In this document: piece by piece, positions 1 to 5,250 of the stretch
Numbering within the stretch: the stretch's first letter is position 1
How the letters are laid out: every line of letters begins with the position of its first letter
Source: Succinivibrionaceae bacterium
Lineage (GTDB): Bacteria; Pseudomonadota; Gammaproteobacteria; Enterobacterales; Succinivibrionaceae
Length of the DNA: 5,594 nt
Direction of reading: 5' to 3'
NCBI GenBank assembly: GCA_003477345.1
Contig: DMTG01000157.1
Location: forward strand, 1-5,594
Made by a program: the position numbers and the translations under genes
Notes under the pieces: generated by a model
What the model was told of the DNA's origin: nothing
Database searches by the model: none
What the model saw: only the letters and a program-made list of their open reading frames with translations

Positions 1-52
1 TTGCCGTCTGGCAGAGGATGTTTTGCCGTAAAGTTTTTTTTATTTTTTTAAC
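1..52 (+). terminator. 3' part of a terminator-like hairpin and its U-tract, cut by the window edge
   Basis: Bases 3-5 GCC and 10-12 GGC can close a GUCU tetraloop, and 33 is followed by a run of eight T, an A and seven more T. Counted from base 10, the right arm to base 33 is exactly 24 nt, the arm length of the three complete hairpins at 3968, 4447 and 5521, and the same GCCAC leader follows. I therefore infer that this is a fourth, more diverged member whose left arm lies upstream of the window. The pairing beyond the three apical base pairs cannot be checked here. Confidence 0.5.
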
Positions 53-80
53 GCCACCTTGCGTGGCATTGGAGAACATT
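53..80 (+). promoter_or_regulatory. Initiation-region hairpin and ribosome binding site of the VWA gene
   Basis: GCCAC (53-57), loop CUUGC, GUGGC (63-67) form a perfect 5-bp stem. It is followed after 3 nt by GGAGAAC (71-77) and then ATG at 81. The same stem and ribosome binding site, with a different loop, precede the genes at 4064 and 4536. This fixes the start at 81 rather than at the in-frame ATG at 18, which lies inside the hairpin and has no ribosome binding site. Confidence 0.8.
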
Positions 81-2231
81 ATGGCAATCAATAAAAATGA
101 TAATGAAATTATCAAAAAACTCACCGCCAACATAAAGCGTATCAACGCTTTTATGGCGGGCTTCGTCCCGGCTGGCACCAGCGTAATGCTGCAGGTCGGC
201 AAGGCCCCCTGCACCAACGGGAAGGTAGTTTATCTGCCTACCCAGCTGGTCATGGAGTTTGAAAGGAGAAGAAGCCTAATTATGGGGTTCATACTCCACG
301 AACTGGGACATGTAATATTCACCTCGTTTAAGGAGACTGACGAGGCCTGCAAAAAGCTTTCAAAGAAGCTGGTAAAAAAGCTTCAGCCGAAGGCTGCTGG
401 CCCTCTTAGTGAAGAGAAAATGGCACGTCTGTGTCACGATCTCTTCAACGTCATGGAAGATCCTCGTATTGAGGCTTCTATGGAACAAGAGGCCCAGTCC
501 GGCAACGAGCTTTTCAACGTGACACATCAGGAAACTGATAATGTCACGGTTGAAAATGGTGCTAACCCGCTGCTATCGCAGAGTGTTAGCAGGCTTTGCT
601 GTCTGCGCCTCATCTGTGCTATTGCACAGGGAGTTAACACCTATAGGGATGTTAACTATGGGGCAAACGCAGCCCTCATCTTGGACGCTATGAAGTCCAA
701 AGTGCCAACTGGAAACTTCGATACTTTTTCAGCGTATTCTGCTAAGAGTACCGTAAGGGCAGCCATTGGCAAAAAGGACTTCGTTCCTTCCAACTACATC
801 GGGAGGTACGTAGAGGAATGTGTCAACAATTTCGGCGACTATTTCCTCAACGATCTGCTTGTTGACAGCAAGCAGTCATCCTCCCAGATGCAGAGTTCTG
901 GGCTGTCATCTGCACTGCAGGAACTAATCAATTCCACAGCGCAGGAACAGCAGCAGGACGAAAAGGACGATGAGGACAAGAAGGCTGAAAAGGACGATGG
1001 CAAAAAGAGCGGTAAGAAGTCTGAAAAGACCGAAGATGGCTCTGAGTCTTCAGAGACTACTGATAAAGGTGAAAACCAGAGTCAGCAGAACGGCACTGGA
1101 AGCAAAGGCAGCGGCGACCAAAAGGCTGATGCTGAAAAAGATGAGAACGCCAATTCTGGCTCACAGGGCTCCAATTCAGGCTCTGGCGAGCAGAAAGGCA
1201 CTGACTCATCTTCAGCAGACGCTGACAAGGCCGACACTGGAGCAGCAGGCGGTTCAGGCGCTGGCAGCATTTCAGATATTCTGGATGCCATGCGTGCGGC
1301 TGACAGCACTTCTCAAGAGGTGCTGGACGCTGTCAATCGCCAGATACTTCAGGATGGCGAGGGTGTTTTAATCCAGAGCTCTGTTAAAGAGCTTGCAGAT
1401 CTAAGCAACCTCAAAAAACTGAAGCTGTCAGGCGTTGACAGGTTGCAGCGCTATATCAGAGAACCCGTTAAAAACAGAAACATTCAGCGCGAGCTGGAGG
1501 CATTTCTGGATGCTAACGGCGCTCTGGTTGCCAAAGTCTCACAGGGACTCCGTCAGGAGCTCGTAGGACTTGACAAGCGCATTGCAACCCAGCGTGCCAG
1601 ACACGGTGCCCGTGTGCACCGCAGCAACATCGCAAAGATTGCGAACAATGTGCTGGTGAACACACCTTTTGCAGCTCGCGCTGTAAATGAGGTGATGAAC
1701 ACCCACATTGCGATGATCTGCGATGTATCGGGCTCTATGCGCGGTGACAAGTATCGTTTAATGATGCAGTCACTGTGCATAATCGGAAAGGCTTTAGCCA
1801 AGTACGAGTCAAACCGTTGCAGATTTTCTGTAATAGGTTTTGACAGTGAGCTGACCTTAGTCAAGCCATATACCGAGAAATTCTCGGTTGCAGGCTTGTC
1901 TAAGATGCCAGACGCACACGACAGCACCGAAGGCGCTAAGGCCGCCAAGCTCGCTCTCAATGAGCTGATGTATTCGCGTCAGGATCGCAAGATCCTGATT
2001 GCGCTTACAGACGGCAGTTGGGATGTGAGCGATCCTGAGCTGTACCAGCAGCTAAAGCGTTCGGGTGTAGAGGTTTACGGGCTGATGATAGGCCAAAAGT
2101 ATTTCATAAATACTCCGGACTTCACCGCCAGCTTCCACATCGATCATGCTGAAAAGCTGCCGGACGTGCTCTGCAGGCTCTTCAAGAGTGTTCTGCATGA
2201 GTCCAGACAGACTCGCAGACGTTCTGCCTAG
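81..2231 (+). CDS. CobT-like VWA-domain protein with an N-terminal HELGH metallopeptidase-type motif
   Basis: This 716-residue soluble protein has three parts. The N-terminal part carries HELGH (73-77) and the downstream MEDPRIE (125-131). This pair is typical of CobT-like VWA proteins, in which the two histidines and a following acidic residue would bind zinc. Residues about 285-392 are a low-complexity linker rich in Asp, Glu, Lys, Ser, Gly and Gln, as in CobT. The C-terminal VWA domain (about 540-700) has an intact metal-ion-dependent adhesion site: DVSGSM at 548-553, Thr616 and TDG at 643-645. Relatives usually work with a MoxR/CobS-type AAA+ ATPase, and such pairs occur on phages and on SXT/R391- and IncA/C-type elements. 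True CobT is a cobaltochelatase subunit, but nothing here suggests cobalamin synthesis, so I read it as an accessory-element chaperone or remodelling factor. No ATPase partner is in the window; it may lie upstream. Start 81 is chosen by GGAGAAC at 71-77. Confidence 0.85.
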   Translation: MAINKNDNEIIKKLTANIKRINAFMAGFVPAGTSVMLQVGKAPCTNGKVVYLPTQLVMEFERRRSLIMGFILHELGHVIFTSFKETDEACKKLSKKLVKKLQPKAAGPLSEEKMARLCHDLFNVMEDPRIEASMEQEAQSGNELFNVTHQETDNVTVENGANPLLSQSVSRLCCLRLICAIAQGVNTYRDVNYGANAALILDAMKSKVPTGNFDTFSAYSAKSTVRAAIGKKDFVPSNYIGRYVEECVNNFGDYFLNDLLVDSKQSSSQMQSSGLSSALQELINSTAQEQQQDEKDDEDKKAEKDDGKKSGKKSEKTEDGSESSETTDKGENQSQQNGTGSKGSGDQKADAEKDENANSGSQGSNSGSGEQKGTDSSSADADKADTGAAGGSGAGSISDILDAMRAADSTSQEVLDAVNRQILQDGEGVLIQSSVKELADLSNLKKLKLSGVDRLQRYIREPVKNRNIQRELEAFLDANGALVAKVSQGLRQELVGLDKRIATQRARHGARVHRSNIAKIANNVLVNTPFAARAVNEVMNTHIAMICDVSGSMRGDKYRLMMQSLCIIGKALAKYESNRCRFSVIGFDSELTLVKPYTEKFSVAGLSKMPDAHDSTEGAKAAKLALNELMYSRQDRKILIALTDGSWDVSDPELYQQLKRSGVEVYGLMIGQKYFINTPDFTASFHIDHAEKLPDVLCRLFKSVLHESRQTRRRSA

Positions 2232-2242
2232 CAAGTCGGCCG

Positions 2243-2270
2243 CCCCCTTCGCAAGAAGGGGGACTCTTTT
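2243..2270 (+). terminator. GC-rich hairpin with a GCAA tetraloop and a weak U-tract
   Basis: CCCCCTTC (2243-2250) and GAAGGGGG (2255-2262) form a perfect 8-bp stem closed by a GCAA tetraloop, 11 nt after the VWA stop codon. The following ACTCTTTT is a poor U-tract, so this may be a leaky terminator or a 3'-end protecting hairpin. No promoter is evident before the next gene, which favours partial read-through. Confidence 0.6.
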
Positions 2271-2276
2271 AAAACA

Positions 2277-2299
2277 AGCAGTCCACCTGTCGGACTGCT
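2277..2299 (+). other. Intercistronic hairpin without a U-tract
   Basis: AGCAGTCC (2277-2284) pairs perfectly with GGACTGCT (2292-2299) around a 7-nt loop. The flanking sequence is not a terminator tail. The hairpin sits between the GC-rich hairpin after the VWA gene and the switch-like leader of the Toprim gene, so it is probably an RNA stability or processing element of a common transcript. Confidence 0.55.
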
Positions 2300-2305
2300 G
2301 ATTTC

Positions 2306-2361
2306 GGAAGTTATCTTCCATTTTGATAAATGGAAGCGTAGCTTCCGAGGAGAATAAAAAA
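2306..2361 (+). promoter_or_regulatory. Leader of the Toprim gene with four alternating complementary segments and ribosome binding site
   Basis: GGAAG (2306-2310), CTTCC (2315-2319), GGAAG (2332-2336) and CTTCC (2342-2346) alternate. Segments 1:2 and 3:4 can form two hairpins together. Segments 2:3 can instead form a 9-bp hairpin (2315-2323 with 2328-2336, loop UGAU), which excludes both. Hairpin 3:4 (GGAAGC, GUA, GCUUCC) ends directly next to the ribosome binding site GAGGAG (2347-2352), 9 nt before ATG 2362. Its position matches the GCCAC hairpins of the other genes although the sequence is unrelated. Confidence 0.6.
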
Positions 2362-3600
2362 ATGGGTAACAACTACCCTTACCTCATAGATGAGGTCATA
2401 AATGCGTCAAGAGGACACTATGTCGCGCTGGCGCAGCATTTTATGGGCCAGATACTGGCCCCGGCTCTTTCCCATCTGGGAAGGCATGTGCCGGATCCGT
2501 GGCGTGGAGGACACGCCAAAGACGGTTTCAGACTGGATGCCCAGTTCAACGAAACCGGCAAAACGTTCTTCAATCAGAACGTCTGGGGACACAAAAGCCC
2601 GATGATTAATTTCATGCAGCTTTGTGTCTATACAGGGGTTGCCCCATCTGCAGGTAAATATCTGGAGATGGTGGGCGAATTTCTGGGGCTGCCACGCCAC
2701 GACGGTAAAAAAGGCTCTAAGCCTTTAACCGAAGCAGAGATGGCGGCCATCAGACAAAAGGCTGAAGAACAGAGAATTGCTTTTGAGAAGGCTCATTATG
2801 AGCAGGTTCTCAAAGAAAGCAAGCTTAACAGAGAGCACAACCTCACTCTCTGGAGACAGACTATACCGCTCTTTATAGACGGCAAGCCTAATCCAGAGGC
2901 AGAAGAGGCCTTCAGATATTTTGATGGCCGCGGGCTCTCTAAAATCAGGGATTACCCTGAAGCATTCAAGGTGATCAGATTCCACAAGAGTCTGAAATAC
3001 CTTGAAGATAACGGGGAAGAATTTGGCGTCTTTCCGGCTTTAGTAACTAAAGTACAGTCTCCTGACGGTACTGGCGTTTCCCTGCATAGAACCTATCTTT
3101 TCAATGGAAAGAAGGCTCCTGTAGACAAGCCGAAAAAGATGACCCCGGCTGACCGTACCGTTCCGTCTGCCTGCCGCTATATCCAAATCGGCGGCGATGT
3201 TACCGACGGAATTCTCGGTATAGCTGAAGGCATCGAGACTGCCATTTCGTGCTTCCTGGCAACCGGCATTCCTACGTACAGCTCGGTATGTGCTCAGAAC
3301 CTTAAAACGTTCGAGGCACCGGCTAATGTACACACCGTGATTGTTTTTGCTGATAAAGACAAGAGCAAGACCGGTGAGGAAGCTGCCAACGTGCTAAAGG
3401 CCAACATGGCGAAGCAGGGTGTTATTTGTACCGTAGTCCTTCCAAAGCCAGATATTCCTGCTAACAGCAAGGGTATCGACTGGAATGACGAGTACAGACG
3501 CGCTGGAGAGAAGGCGTTTCCGCCTCGCGCCAATATACTCAACTGGGTATATCAGCGTCTTCGTCTAATGGTCAAGACCGCACAGTCTGCCACCCGTTAG
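2362..3600 (+). CDS. Toprim-domain primase-like protein (P4 alpha / TraC type) with a degenerate zinc ribbon
   Basis: This 412-residue protein matches the pattern of P4- and TraC-like primases found on phages and plasmids. Residues 42-77 line up with their N-terminal zinc ribbon (GG-x-K-D-x-F-R-L, then G-x-T-F-F-x-x-x-x-x-G), but the usual zinc-binding cysteines are gone. A charged helical stretch (about 118-165) follows, then RYFDGRGL (185-192) and LHRTYLF (241-247) of the domain preceding Toprim. The Toprim core has the catalytic glutamate in AEGIETA (Glu289) and the D-x-D motif Asp331/Asp333, followed by DWND (373-376). There is no superfamily 3 helicase domain, unlike full-length P4 alpha, so any helicase would be separate. 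The likely role is priming or nucleic-acid processing in replication of the element. It follows the VWA gene by 130 bp with no visible promoter between them. Start 2362 has GAGGAG at 2347-2352; the earlier in-frame TTG at 2323 lies inside a hairpin. Confidence 0.85.
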   Translation: MGNNYPYLIDEVINASRGHYVALAQHFMGQILAPALSHLGRHVPDPWRGGHAKDGFRLDAQFNETGKTFFNQNVWGHKSPMINFMQLCVYTGVAPSAGKYLEMVGEFLGLPRHDGKKGSKPLTEAEMAAIRQKAEEQRIAFEKAHYEQVLKESKLNREHNLTLWRQTIPLFIDGKPNPEAEEAFRYFDGRGLSKIRDYPEAFKVIRFHKSLKYLEDNGEEFGVFPALVTKVQSPDGTGVSLHRTYLFNGKKAPVDKPKKMTPADRTVPSACRYIQIGGDVTDGILGIAEGIETAISCFLATGIPTYSSVCAQNLKTFEAPANVHTVIVFADKDKSKTGEEAANVLKANMAKQGVICTVVLPKPDIPANSKGIDWNDEYRRAGEKAFPPRANILNWVYQRLRLMVKTAQSATR

Positions 3601-3602
3601 TC

Positions 3603-3646
3603 ACTGTCGGAGAAAAGGAATTTTCCTTTTCTCTGGCTGTTTTTCT
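3603..3646 (+). terminator. Intrinsic terminator after the Toprim gene
   Basis: AGAAAAGGAA (3611-3620) pairs with TTCCTTTTCT (3623-3632). The stem extends outward to about 3603-3640 with two G-U pairs and one mismatch. The run TTTTTCTTCTT follows from 3640. It starts within 5 nt of the stop codon and closes the VWA-Toprim transcription unit. Confidence 0.85.
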
Positions 3647-3736
3647 TCTTATTACTCCACCTCTTTTTTATTTCAAATCTTTTTCTTTTACTATCGCTGT
3701 ACAGCATAATTTCTTCAACTCTGCTATAATCAATCC
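3647..3736 (+). promoter_or_regulatory. Extended -10 promoter for structured RNA copy 1
   Basis: TGCTATAAT at 3722-3730 is a perfect extended -10 element. No consensus -35 hexamer is visible at 16-18 bp spacing, as is common for extended -10 promoters. The predicted start is near 3737. The same TGCTATAAT precedes the second RNA copy at 5236-5244. The rest of 3647-3701 is T-rich, and I see no gene or operator in it. Confidence 0.7.
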
Positions 3737-3959
3737 ATATTTACCGTCTCTTTGACGTTAAATTCTCTAGCTCCCTGACATCTGTTTTCAGATGCTTGTC
3801 AGAAAAAGACAGGATTTTCAAAGCTAATTCCTTTTTCTGTCTGCGCTTCCTGCAGACATTCTATACACACCCTATTTATATATATTCTTAGGTTACGGTT
3901 TTCTTCGGAATTCTGTATTAGTGTGTTTTGTTATCTCTTTTTTTTATAGAGATTTTTTT
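3737..3959 (+). ncRNA. Structured RNA, copy 1 (leader or independent small RNA)
   Basis: I do not recognise this RNA family. Visible helices: P1 UAGCU (3768-3772) with AGCUA (3822-3826); inside it P2 CAUCUG/CAGAUG (3779-3784, 3789-3794) and P3 CUUGUC/GACAGG (3795-3800, 3808-3813) with loop AGAAAAA; P4 UGUCUGC/GCAGACA (3838-3844, 3852-3858); P5 ACACAC/GUGUGU (3865-3870, 3921-3926), enclosing P6 CCUA/UAGG (3871-3874, 3889-3892) and P7 ACGG/CUGU (3895-3898, 3913-3916) topped by a C(UUCG)G tetraloop. A U-tailed hairpin (3933-3959) ends it. Copy 2 at 5251 keeps every helix, with compensatory changes in several. There is no credible reading frame with a ribosome binding site. It could be a separate RNA ending at 3959 or the 5' leader of the gene at 4064. 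Start 3737 is inferred from the promoter. Confidence 0.75.
3933..3959 (+). terminator. Terminator hairpin T1 at the end of RNA copy 1
   Basis: AUCUCU (3933-3938) pairs with AGAGAU (3948-3953) around a U-rich loop, and seven T follow (3953-3959). The stem is short and A+U-containing, so it is probably weak. The equivalent in copy 2 is an 11-bp stem with a different extension, so the pairing is kept while the sequence changes. Confidence 0.65.
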
Positions 3960-4037
3960 GTCCCAGAGGGCAGACTTATTAGCATTCTGCCTTTTGGCCG
4001 AGTGCTCATAAGTTTGTCCTTATTTTTATTTTTATTT
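3957..4037 (+). repeat. 24-4-24 hairpin with U-rich tail (T2), copy 1, upstream of the 112-aa gene
   Basis: The arm at 3968-3991 pairs with 3996-4019 around a UUUU loop. The stem is 12 bp, a U/C mismatch, 7 bp, a U/C mismatch and 3 bp. The tail 4020-4037 is nearly all T. It has the form of an intrinsic terminator, yet it lies inside the only visible route to the gene at 4064. The preceding UUUGUCC (3957-3963) can pair with GGGCAGA (3968-3974), which would break the long stem. It is therefore a candidate conditional terminator, or an RNase III-type processing stem. Confidence 0.8.
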
Positions 4038-4063
4038 GCCACTTCGTGTGGCTAGGAGAACCT
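4038..4063 (+). promoter_or_regulatory. Initiation-region hairpin and ribosome binding site of the 112-aa gene
   Basis: GCCAC (4038-4042), loop UUCGU, GUGGC (4048-4052), then AGGAGAAC (4054-4061) and ATG 4064. The stem and GGAGAAC are identical to those before the genes at 81 and 4536; only the loop and spacer differ. This supports start 4064 over the in-frame GTG at 4046. Confidence 0.8.
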
Positions 4064-4402
4064 ATGAAAGCTATAAACTTAATAACTTATAAACATAACG
4101 GTTATTATTATGGGATGTTTCAGTTTGCAAACGGAATGGCATCCAATAAAAGATATTTAGATGATAAATATCTAAAGGTGATGAAGGAGCTGTATCAGGA
4201 GGTACAAGATCCTGACCACGGTAGTTTTTCCTCTTATAATCTAATATCCGGTAGATATGACTACTGGATATTTAAAGAGTACAAAACGTACACCTTTAAA
4301 ATATACAAAATTGGTAAGGAGAAAAACAGGTTAATCGAGAAGGTAATTATACCTAATCCCGATTGTATTATGAGTGAATGCTCCTTATCAGAGTATTTAT
4401 AA
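4064..4402 (+). CDS. Orphan 112-aa tyrosine-rich protein
   Basis: I do not recognise this protein. It has 112 residues, 14 of them tyrosine (including YYY at 14-16), many lysines, and no signal peptide or membrane segment. The sequence suggests a small mixed alpha/beta soluble fold: a strand pair near 4-23 (LITYK, then YYGMFQF), a helix about 31-47, and strands about 63-94 (YDYWIF, YTFKIYKI, KVIIP). The gene is clearly more A+T-rich than the two upstream genes and fits recently acquired cargo. It is preceded by promoter, structured RNA, two terminator-like hairpins and the GCCAC leader, and is followed by a hairpin and the next module, so it probably shares a transcript with the gene at 4536. 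Start 4064 is set by GGAGAAC. Its function is unknown; a defence, counter-defence or regulatory role would be guesswork. Confidence 0.75.
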   Translation: MKAINLITYKHNGYYYGMFQFANGMASNKRYLDDKYLKVMKELYQEVQDPDHGSFSSYNLISGRYDYWIFKEYKTYTFKIYKIGKEKNRLIEKVIIPNPDCIMSECSLSEYL

Positions 4403-4407
4403 AAACA

Positions 4408-4433
4408 TTCCGGTGAGCTTATGCTTGCCGGAA
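4408..4433 (+). other. Hairpin just after the 112-aa gene
   Basis: TTCCGGTGAGC (4408-4418) pairs along all 11 positions with GCTTGCCGGAA (4423-4433), counting two G-U pairs, around a UUAU loop. It starts 6 nt after the stop codon. The following CTATTGTCC is not a good U-tract, so this is more likely a 3'-end stabiliser or weak terminator. It takes the place that T1 holds before the other T2 hairpins. Confidence 0.6.
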
Positions 4434-4436
4434 CTA

Positions 4437-4509
4437 TTGTCCCAGAGGGCAGACTTATAAATATTCTGCCTTTTGGCTGAGTGTTCATAAGTTTGTCCTT
4501 TTTATTTAT
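4437..4509 (+). repeat. 24-4-24 hairpin with U-rich tail (T2), copy 2, between the 112-aa and 201-aa genes
   Basis: The arm at 4447-4470 pairs with 4475-4498 around UUUU. It has the same geometry as the copy at 3968 (12 bp, mismatch, 7 bp, mismatch, 3 bp), but the inner stem differs: the left side has AUAUUC where copy 1 has GCAUUC, and the right side still pairs through wobble and changed bases. UUGUCC (4437-4442) before it can pair with GGGCAG. No structured RNA copy or promoter lies in front, so the next gene depends on read-through from 4064 or further upstream. Confidence 0.8.
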
Positions 4510-4535
4510 GCCACTTTGGGTGGCTTGGAGAACTT
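4510..4535 (+). promoter_or_regulatory. Initiation-region hairpin and ribosome binding site of the 201-aa gene
   Basis: GCCAC (4510-4514), loop UUUGG, GUGGC (4520-4524), then GGAGAAC (4527-4533) and ATG 4536. This is the third copy of the leader, again with an identical stem and a different loop. Confidence 0.8.
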
Positions 4536-5141
4536 ATGAATACAACAACAAAATCAGCAGCAATAAAATCAGGAATAGACGAGTTTTACGACTCTCTCTA
4601 TCTTGATCAGCTAGAAGCTGAACAAGAAATGCTGGAGTCCTTAGAAGATGAGGACTTCTGGTGGCATCTGTCACCAGAAAACGGCATTTCTGCCGATAAG
4701 GCTATGGCTTTTACCATAAAGGCTATAGAAACCCTCTCGCACGGAGAGGTTCTATTTGGCAAGGCTTTTCGTAAAGCCTCGTTTCTAGGCAAGTTAATTC
4801 TTGCTGCTGAAGCTGCTAACTGGGCAGCCAAAACAATCAGTTACGCTTTCTACACCGCAAAAGCCTGTCTCATTGAGCAGGCTATGCGTGCAGGAGTGTT
4901 AAGCTGGGTAACTCCTGACGAGTACGGCAACAACGTTGTCTTCTTATATGAGGATGGCGTCGGAGCCGCAAGTTTTCACGATCCTTACGGTGATGTGAAA
5001 CTTGAAGGTTCACGCTTTAATGCGGATATACACTATCCGTGGTCTGGCGTGACACGTCAGGATCAGGCATTTGAACTTCTGCAGGATCCTTGTTTACTCA
5101 AGGAAATTGCAGAGGCAACAACGCCAGCCGAGCTTAGATAA
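4536..5141 (+). CDS. Orphan 201-aa protein with acidic N-terminus and alanine-rich helical core
   Basis: I do not recognise this protein. Residues 14-42 are strongly acidic and probably helical, ending in FWWHL (41-45). Residues 53-120 are alanine-rich and look like several amphipathic helices; LGKLILAAEAANWAA (84-98) is moderately hydrophobic, but charged residues on both sides argue against a membrane span. Residues 132-153 resemble a beta hairpin (NVVFLYEDG, then AASFHDPYGD). The C-terminus (171-201) is helical again. There is no signal peptide, zinc-binding cysteine pattern or nucleotide-binding motif. Start 4536 is fixed by GGAGAAC at 4527-4533, and a strong terminator begins 4 nt after the stop. 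The gene shares its leader hairpins with the neighbouring modules, so it belongs to the same regulated set. Function unknown. Confidence 0.8.
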   Translation: MNTTTKSAAIKSGIDEFYDSLYLDQLEAEQEMLESLEDEDFWWHLSPENGISADKAMAFTIKAIETLSHGEVLFGKAFRKASFLGKLILAAEAANWAAKTISYAFYTAKACLIEQAMRAGVLSWVTPDEYGNNVVFLYEDGVGAASFHDPYGDVKLEGSRFNADIHYPWSGVTRQDQAFELLQDPCLLKEIAEATTPAELR

Positions 5142-5144
5142 TAC

Positions 5145-5180
5145 AAAGCCATCTTTTCCTTTCGGAGAGATGGCTTTTTC
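5145..5180 (+). terminator. Intrinsic terminator after the 201-aa gene
   Basis: AGCCATCT (5147-5154) pairs with AGATGGCT (5168-5175). The stem continues inward through UUUC with GGAG (two G-U pairs), and five T follow (5175-5179). It closes the transcription unit that begins at the 3722 promoter. Confidence 0.9.
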
Positions 5181-5250
5181 TATTTTTACTAAATAAAAAA
5201 TTATTGATCCAGAGCATACAATTTCTAAAAAATACTGCTATAATATATTC
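5181..5250 (+). promoter_or_regulatory. Extended -10 promoter for structured RNA copy 2
   Basis: TGCTATAAT at 5236-5244 is identical to the promoter of copy 1 at 3722. No consensus -35 is seen; ATACAA at 5216-5221 is the hexamer at 17-bp spacing. The predicted start is near 5251. The rest of the stretch is A+T-rich, with no gene that I can see. Confidence 0.7.

Noticed and set aside
970..1371. Overlapping frames on both strands across the linker of the VWA gene
   Set aside because: They are by-products of the repetitive GAA/GAC/TCT-rich linker; no ribosome binding site or independent leader supports them.
3792..3824. Short frame starting MLVRK in RNA copy 1, with a similar start (MLVRKKQD) in copy 2 at 5330, suggesting a leader peptide
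   Set aside because: No ribosome binding site precedes either ATG, the frames end after very different lengths (11 and 32 codons), and the shared residues fall exactly on P2/P3 helix and loop bases, so RNA structure explains the similarity.
3827..3832. Conserved AUUCCU (and CUCC at 3771) of the RNA pairing with the AGGAG ribosome binding site
   Set aside because: Complementarity is only 4-5 bp and differs between leaders; too short to support without covariation.
3958..4019. TTGTCC motifs as -35 boxes of promoters for the 112-aa and 201-aa genes
   Set aside because: No acceptable -10 hexamer lies 15-19 bp downstream of any copy, and the motif is fully explained as a stem strand.
3957..4037. 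T2 hairpins as integron attC sites or CRISPR repeats
   Set aside because: There are no GTTRRRY core sites and no integrase. The copies are irregularly spaced, separated by genes rather than short spacers, and end in U-tracts, as expected of RNA signals.
4762..4779. AGGCTTT/AAAGCCT inverted repeat inside the 201-aa gene
   Set aside because: It is a short 7-bp repeat within coding sequence with no U-tract or context; probably chance.
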